A stretch of DNA of 64,000 nt. Origin: Isoetes taiwanensis (taxonomy: Eukaryota > Streptophyta > Lycopodiopsida > Isoetales > Isoetaceae). Under the pieces are notes generated by a model, which had not been told where the DNA came from, made no database searches, and saw only the letters and a list, made by a program, of their open reading frames with translations. Made by a program: the position numbers and the translations under genes. Within the stretch, counting starts at the first letter, position 1; each line of letters begins with the position of its first letter. The DNA is taken from positions 62,001 to 126,000 of the forward strand of contig JAJEKV010000637.1 of the NCBI GenBank assembly GCA_021234155.1, given 5' to 3'. Positions 58,640-64,000 of this stretch are shown here, one piece after another.

Positions 58640-59600
58640 CGACCGACCTCATGGACGTTCTTTGGTGCCCGGCCATTGGATTCTTGCTTCAATCTTGGCG
58701 GGGTGCAGCCGAGATTCCTTCTGCTGAAATCACATGACCGAGGTATTCCCACCTTCTCGTTGCGAAGTGACACCCGACAACTTGGCATACAACTGATGCC
58801 TCCTTAACTTCTCGAGCACCTTTTCGGCGTCTTTGAGCATGCTCTTCAATGGATTTCTTGTACACCGAATCAACGCCGAAGAATACTATCACAAAGGTGT
58901 TCAAGTATTCTCGAAGATGTCGTTCATGAGTCTCATGAACGTAGCTCGGGCGTTGGATAGCCCAAATGGCATTACGGTGAATTCGTAATGCCCATACCTG
59001 GTCCTGAAAGCCGTTTTGTGGATGTCCTCTTCTTTTATTCTCGATCGGTGATAAGCGACCTTAGGTCAATCTTGAGAAGACCTTTGCCCCTTGGAGCTGA
59101 TCCATCAAGTCGTCTGATCTGGGAAGTGCGTACTTGTTCTTGATGGTGTGCTTGTTCAACTATCTGTAATCTATGGACATCCTCAAGCTTCCATCCTTCT
59201 TCTTGACAAAGAGGATGGATGCCCCAAATGGTGAGACACTAGGCCTGATGAAGCCTAGATCGAGCAATTCTTGTAGCTGCTTCTTTACAAGGGGGATTCA
59301 CTGTAAGTGCCATACAATGTGCCTGAGTGACTTGTAGGGGTTTTTTCGACCCATTTCCATGCGATACAACAGAAGAGGTAGGGGTTTTGCCACTACTTGG
59401 GGTAAACTTTGTACGGAAGGGGTCGAATTTGCCTTTCAAGAAATCGTTTACGGGGGTGTTTTTGATCACCCTATGCACGCACATGGCATACCCCCCTTAC
59501 TATAAGTGAACCCCCCGGGCTTCTTTAGCTCCGTGAGTTCATGTGTGGTCATTCTATATGGGGCCTTGCTTGTCGGCTTGGTCCCGACTCGAAGTGCTAT
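58640..59600 (-). pseudogene. Gypsy reverse transcriptase, interrupted
   Basis: KAPYRMTTHELTELKK (about 59570-59525) is followed by the inserted MITE, then [31 protein letters not shown] and SIDYR[17 protein letters not shown] (about 59160). The catalytic FxDD block has degenerated to FVIVFFGVDSVYKKS (about 58900-58855), so both Asp residues are no longer in register. WEYLGHVIS near 58740 marks the fingers/palm end. RNase H downstream (57850-58640) is too decayed to read cleanly. Confidence 0.85.
59288..59519. mobile_element. 232-bp hAT-like MITE inside gypsy RT
   Basis: The 8-bp flank CTTCTTTA is present at 59280-59287 and 59520-59527. The ends read CAAGGGGGATTCACTGTAAG and, inward from the right, CCCGGGGGGTTCACTTATAG, an imperfect terminal inverted repeat. 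Removing it rejoins the RT frame at ELKK|QLQEL. The 8-bp duplication points to hAT. A related copy is at 39372-39560. Confidence 0.88.
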
Positions 59601-60640
59601 CTCACACTCTACTCCCACATAAGGAGGAAGCTTCTCGATCTCATCACGGAAAGAGATCGTGGAACTCCGTAATCAAGTTGGCGCATTGGCTTGGGCAACT
59701 TGCGGAGCACCTTGTCTTCCTTGCTTTCTTCCGGCTTCGGGTTCCTCGATCTCGAGTTTGAAGATGTATGCTACCTTCGCTCCTTATAGATTTGAGCAGC
59801 TTCTTAACGGACATACATTGCATGATGGGGGTAACTTCTTTACCAGGATCTCAATGGCTTTGCTGTCAGGCGTTGGGAAGGTCACCTTCCGCTTTCCACA
59901 ATCGATGATGGCCCCTTGCTGGACCAAGGTACTCCATTCCAGCGATCAAAGTCGTATTTGCCAATGCCCATTACTTCGCCCCCACGGATATTAATCCTGG
60001 TAAGTCAATGTCGAAGTTGATTCTCTTCCCAGTTGTATGTCTTACTGCCCCGCTTGCCAAGATTACGGGCCTTGATTTGGACTTTAGGGGTTTCAATTTC
60101 AACCATCCTCGGGGATGCGAAGTTATGGCTACTTCGAGTCTATCAAGACTATGAAGGACTTGGCCTTTGCCTTCCCCTACTGTGATGATTACCTTATCTT
60201 GGGTCTCTCGCTGTTTTGTATCTATAGCGGCGAAGATGTGGCACTCACCACGAATGTAATCCGTGCCTCCCGCCCGTCCTCGTCGATGGAGTGTCCCGTC
60301 CGCCCAACTTCGCTAGCGGCTGAGCTCATAACAAATGGGCGGGTTATTTGTTCAGGTGGCCGGCTGGAAACATCTAAAGCGAGCTGCTTCTCCATGCATT
60401 CCCGCCTTTTCTCCTTAGGCAGCGCCCTGTAGGAAGGACCGTCTTCGCTTTCGAGTAATTGGACCCTTCTGTTTGTCCTTGAAGGACACCTTTCTTTCTG
60501 TTGTTTCCCACAGTTTGCTATTGTATGGGGACTTTCTTTGGACTTGGCTGGCTGCCCTAGGACTGTAGCTCCCTATTGCTTTCCTCTATCCGATAGTAAG
60601 GGCGCCTTCAATTGCTGTTTTGCGGCTCGATCCTTACAAA

Positions 60641-61531
60641 CTAATTGTCTTGGACTCGCTTGGACCGCGTTTTGGGGTCTATTGCCCTTACGAGTTTCTT
60701 GAGTTCCTCGTTCAGCCCTTCTATGTAGCTTTCCACTGCGTGTTTCTCGCTCAGCTTTGGCACATATAGCCTTAGTCTCATAAACTCTTCGGTGTACTTC
60801 TGCACCGTCTTGTACCCCTGCTGCAATCTGTAAAACTGCTGCATCATGTTCGACTTGTGTTCCCGAGGAACATAGTGTTTCTTGAAAGCTTTTGAGAACT
60901 TCTTAAAGCGGCATGCATCTCTGCTCAACCCATGGGCCTTGGCATAGCCCTTCCACCATATCGTCGCGGCTCCTTTGGGTTAGTTACATTAAGCCACCAC
61001 GCCTTTGTCTTTGTCCTTCATGCCATAGGCATTGCCGTACTCACTCATTTCGTCGAGCCATGCCTCCGCCTCTAAGTCGGATCTGTTCTCGCCCGAGAAT
61101 TGTTCGAGTTTCCGGGCTTTCCACACATTGCCCAGTGCTGAGTCCACCTTCTTCTGGTAATCGAGGGCCTTAGTGTCCTTCTGCCTACCGTCTCTATGGT
61201 CCGGCGCCTGCTCGGCCTCTTTTTCGGACTCAGAGTCCGAGGTTGAGCTTGATTTGGAGGTCTCTGTGTTGGGGGACCTCCTTCTCTTACTCCTTCTCTT
61301 GTCTTTCCCCGATTTTCGGGGTGTCGTTTGTGGCCCGGCTGATGCTTGGGCTGCGAGTAGGGCCTTTATCTGGTCCAGCTCCGTTCGCATTTGCGACATC
61401 TCCTCTTGTGGGGTCATGGGACCATATCCTTCAAAGAGGTTCCTGGGGATGGGTTGCCTGTCAGGAGTCTCTTCGTCCATGTTGGGCCTCCTGTTTTGTT
61501 CGACCATTCGTTGTTCTCTATCTGCACACAC
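60641..61531 (-). pseudogene. Gypsy gag remnant
   Basis: The upstream frame (61531-60989) starts MCADREQRMVEQNRRPNMDE, has a basic patch (GKDKRRSKRRRS), a Ser/Glu-rich stretch and the start of the gag core (LDEMSEYGNAYGMKDKDKGV). Stops at about 60989 break it before the second piece (60928-60641) with FKKHYVPREHKSNMMQQFYR, LQQGYKTVQKYTEEFMRLRL and SYIEGLNEELKKLVRAI, which is the retrotransposon gag (DUF4219/UBN2-type) helical core. No CCHC knuckle is readable downstream; 59900-60600, presumed protease, is badly decayed. Confidence 0.8.
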
Positions 61532-61534
61532 AGT

Positions 61535-63560
61535 TGGTTATGGCTGTATGGTTAGTTTTATTTGTTCTCTTTGCATTATATGTGATGTTGGTATAATTGT
61601 GGGGAAAAAATTAAATCAACAAAACATTCAAAGTGCAAAAGAGAAGTTATTTTCATATTTTATAATATGCTAATACAAAATTAAAACTTCCGGGATCAAG
61701 ATTGCTAACTATTCTTGATGTCGCCGGTAGGATGGATTGTCCTCTAGGAACTTCTTCACTTGGGCTGTTCCCACTGAATGACCCAAGTTCCTAAGGACGT
61801 TGACCGAGGATCCACCTGCCGCAAAGCTCTCGCCAAGTCTTCCACTCTGGCGGAGGTATAAATTTTGCCAACACTTGCTTGATCTTCCCGCCTTTTGTAA
61901 GGTATGGCGAAGTCGAAAACATCGAGTGCTACGCTCTCTTCACCAAGATGGCATACTTTCGGTGTTGAGGAATTAGCGCATGCCGGCCAAATCCACGAGG
62001 CGCAATTAGCATCGATACTCCTTCCCTGCGCCTCACGGGGGTGAATTTGCGGTGAATTACCGCTATTCTTCCATCCATCAGTGAGGGGGTATCTATAGCG
62101 ACACAATGGATTTCGTGGCGGAAATCTCGACCACTCGGTATCCCGGCTCGTAATGCGCCGCCAAAAGTCATCTACCTCTTGTGGTGAGCTCCACAGCCCA
62201 GTCTCATTTGTAGGCTGAAGCTCTCGAGGAAGTCGAACTTCGCCTCTTCTCTCCAGAAGAGGCGTTCTTGAAAAACTTGCGTTAAGATGTTGAAGTCGTG
62301 GCGGATCCCCATCTGTTCTGTAGAGCAAGGGAACTCCTCCTCCGTCGGTAGTTTTGTCCCCCGGCCTTATGCGCCTCCATAATGCGCACGTCTTTGGCGT
62401 AGGCTTGGATGCCAGTCGACTCTCCCGTGTAAGTGTCGACTTCCCTTACTTGGAGTGGGAAGTTAGATGCTCTCGACGATGAAGTCGTCCGGTCCGTTCT
62501 TGGGTTAGTGCGGCAACTCTTGGTCGGTACTCCCTTTTCCACACGCCGGAGGTTTTGGATGTAAGCAGAAGCAAAACTCCCCCCCCTCGACAATAATGGG
62601 GGGCTAGGCTTGTAATGCCTAGCCCAAGAGCGGCATTGTGACTTCGAGAGTTTTCCGGCTTCTTTTTGAAGTCTTGCACCACTCTTGTTACGCTTGTCGC
62701 GGCTCCCTCTTGGGTCGAGAGCTCGGCGTAGTCTTCCTCCTCTTCGATTCCTGTTCTTACGGGTCCTCCCTCTTCTTTTCCTTCCTGCTCCTGTTTCGTA
62801 TTCGTAAGCCCGTTATTCTGCTGCTATGGCTAATGGGTCCCGTCCATGGGGGATGGAGGTTTCTTCCCGCAGTGTTCTCGGCGCGATGGGTAAGAAAAAT
62901 TGCCAAAGGCGGTGTTGAAGAAAATATTTGGTCCTATTGACGATTAGGACCATTGGCTCCCGTCTTGTTGCCTTGTTTGTCAGTACTTGGCAATGTTTGG
63001 AACATCGCCTAAAAGTACGATTGAGGATTGCTAGGAACAAAGTAACCTATATGCAAGGTGGGAGTTGCACTAGTCTTTGGTTCTACCCTAGCTTGGAATT
63101 CAGACAAGGACTCCTAAAGGCTGGGGTTCGGGTGCAAAGTTGCTTGGACATCTACCTCCTTCCCCAAGACATGGAAAATTTGGTCGATGTATCGGCCTGG
63201 CAAAGATGATTTGGCCGGCGCTGCACCATCCGGCGAAAATCAGAGGTTGCCATTGGTTAAATGCGGAAGAGGGTATCAAGCGGTTTGCAAAGCGCCCGGG
63301 GAGTTGGAAAATTGGCTAAGAAGGCAGGAGCAAACTTGTAGGGTGCTATGTGTGAAATGAGGACCTATTTATAGAAAAGAGGAAAACCCTAATTTTTTGG
63401 TGACTTGGAAAAATTCTTGGGGTTGGGCAATTGTAGCCTATACTGAGGTCAAAATGGGAATTTGAAGACTAGTTCAAGGGTTTGAGCATGGCTGGATTAC
63501 CTAAAGATGCTATACAACAGGTTGAAGATCATTCGGGCAAGTTCTGGTGAAGAAATGGTA
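61535..63560. other. Upstream of gypsy gag, unidentified
   Basis: Several overlapping frames on the minus strand (62593-61756) are GC-richer than surrounding DNA but give no motif I recognise. It could be the retrotransposon leader, a second decayed element or part of a decayed gene. No LTR pairing with 53576-55070 is visible. Confidence 0.35.
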
Positions 63561-63564
63561 GGAG

Positions 63565-63832
63565 GTCTCACAGCTTGCGCCTCGCTCAAAAACTGAAGTT
63601 TAGTTTCTTGACCAGGCGCGAGCTTTGAGACATCAGTCCCATTTTGATCAAAACATGTCCAATTTGGGTGAACTAAGGGTGTAAGGATGATGGGCTCATC
63701 AAATCAGGTAGAATTGATCCCTTATTTGGTCAATTTGGAGCTGTTTTGGGCAAGTTTTGGGCAAGGTCTCATAGCTTGCGCCTCGTTCAAAAACTAAAGT
63801 TTAGTTTCTTGACCAGGCGCGAGCTGTGAGAC
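63565..63832. repeat. Two 67-base hairpin-forming direct repeats
   Basis: Copies at 63565-63631 and 63766-63832 (201-base spacing) each begin GTCTCAxAGCTTGCGCCTCG and end AGGCGCGAGCTxTGAGAC, so the first and last ~18 bases pair within each copy. The middle TCAAAAACTxAAGTTTAGTTTCTTGACC is nearly identical in both. From 63833 to 64000 I see nothing further. Confidence 0.85.
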
Positions 63833-64000
63833 ATCACGCCTTTCGGTCTGCAAATGTCCTATTTTGCTGAAATAAAAGCTAAAACCTACTAACTTGTCCT
63901 AATTAATCAAGTTCAGGCAATTAAAGTACACAAAATTGCTCTATATTACAAAATTTTCAATTATTTACAAAATGTTCAAGGTCGCTCTCCCTTGATGCGA

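Larger units (their letters stand above)
56543..61531 (-). mobile_element. Decayed Ty3/gypsy chromodomain retrotransposon
   Basis: Minus-strand order gag, protease, reverse transcriptase, RNase H, integrase, chromodomain is the Ty3/gypsy (chromovirus) order. Domain remnants are given in the entries below. Reading is broken by many stops and frame changes, and a 232-bp MITE interrupts it at 59288. No complete pair of LTRs is visible within the window. Confidence 0.9.

Overview
This window looks like nuclear DNA from a land plant with a large, repeat-rich genome. The evidence is eukaryotic: short GT-AG introns, a decayed pentatricopeptide-repeat (PPR) gene, a chromodomain Ty3/gypsy retrotransposon, a LINE 3' end, tRNA-like SINEs, hAT-type elements, DUF8039/DUF7869-type genes and many microsatellites. 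The mix suggests a seed-free vascular plant such as a fern, but that is a low-confidence guess. I see no intact conserved housekeeping gene, rRNA, tRNA or CRISPR. All gene family names come from motifs I recognise by eye; no database was searched.

Layout. 1-7.3 kb holds simple repeats, a 62-bp minisatellite, a foldback element and a 197-bp duplication. 7.3-19.0 kb is a tandem array of about 25 copies of a ~405-bp monomer. Each monomer carries tRNA/SINE-like promoter boxes and ends in poly(A). The array is broken by a decayed centre and closed by an inverted partial copy. 19.1-21.8 kb (+) is a decayed multi-exon gene with a Ulp1-like end, followed by an 0.8-kb hAT-type element with an 8-bp target duplication. 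24.0-29.9 kb (-) is a multi-exon gene with a ParB/sulfiredoxin-like domain, scrambled by internal tandem duplication and embedded among short GGCGCC palindromes.

31.4-33.3 kb (+) is the 5' part of a DUF8039/DUF7869-type gene. 33.3-40.5 kb contains a T/G-rich repeat, a SINE-like unit between two (GA)n tracts, two opposed arrays of a 19-bp repeat and a PPR pseudogene. 40.6-46.8 kb is bounded by ~0.7-0.85-kb inverted repeats enclosing the 3' part of a DUF7869-type gene and a 220-aa RG-rich ORF. 47.67-50.32 kb is a 2.6-kb element with a TTAA duplication and 15-bp perfect terminal repeats (piggyBac-like, non-coding). 50.6-51.6 kb is a LINE 3' fragment between two (GA)n tracts. 51.6-53.6 kb is a third 19-bp array. 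55.0-61.5 kb (-) is a decayed chromodomain gypsy element with a 232-bp hAT-like MITE inserted in its reverse transcriptase.

Nothing here forms an operon-like pathway. The region is a nest of mobile elements and satellites. The most unusual points are the poly(A)-punctuated SINE-like satellite with four hypervariable windows, the paired observation that a LINE end and a SINE both sit inside (GA)n, a TTAA/TIR element in what looks like a plant, the long-TIR unit around a DUF7869-type gene, and premature stops that all fit C-to-T changes.
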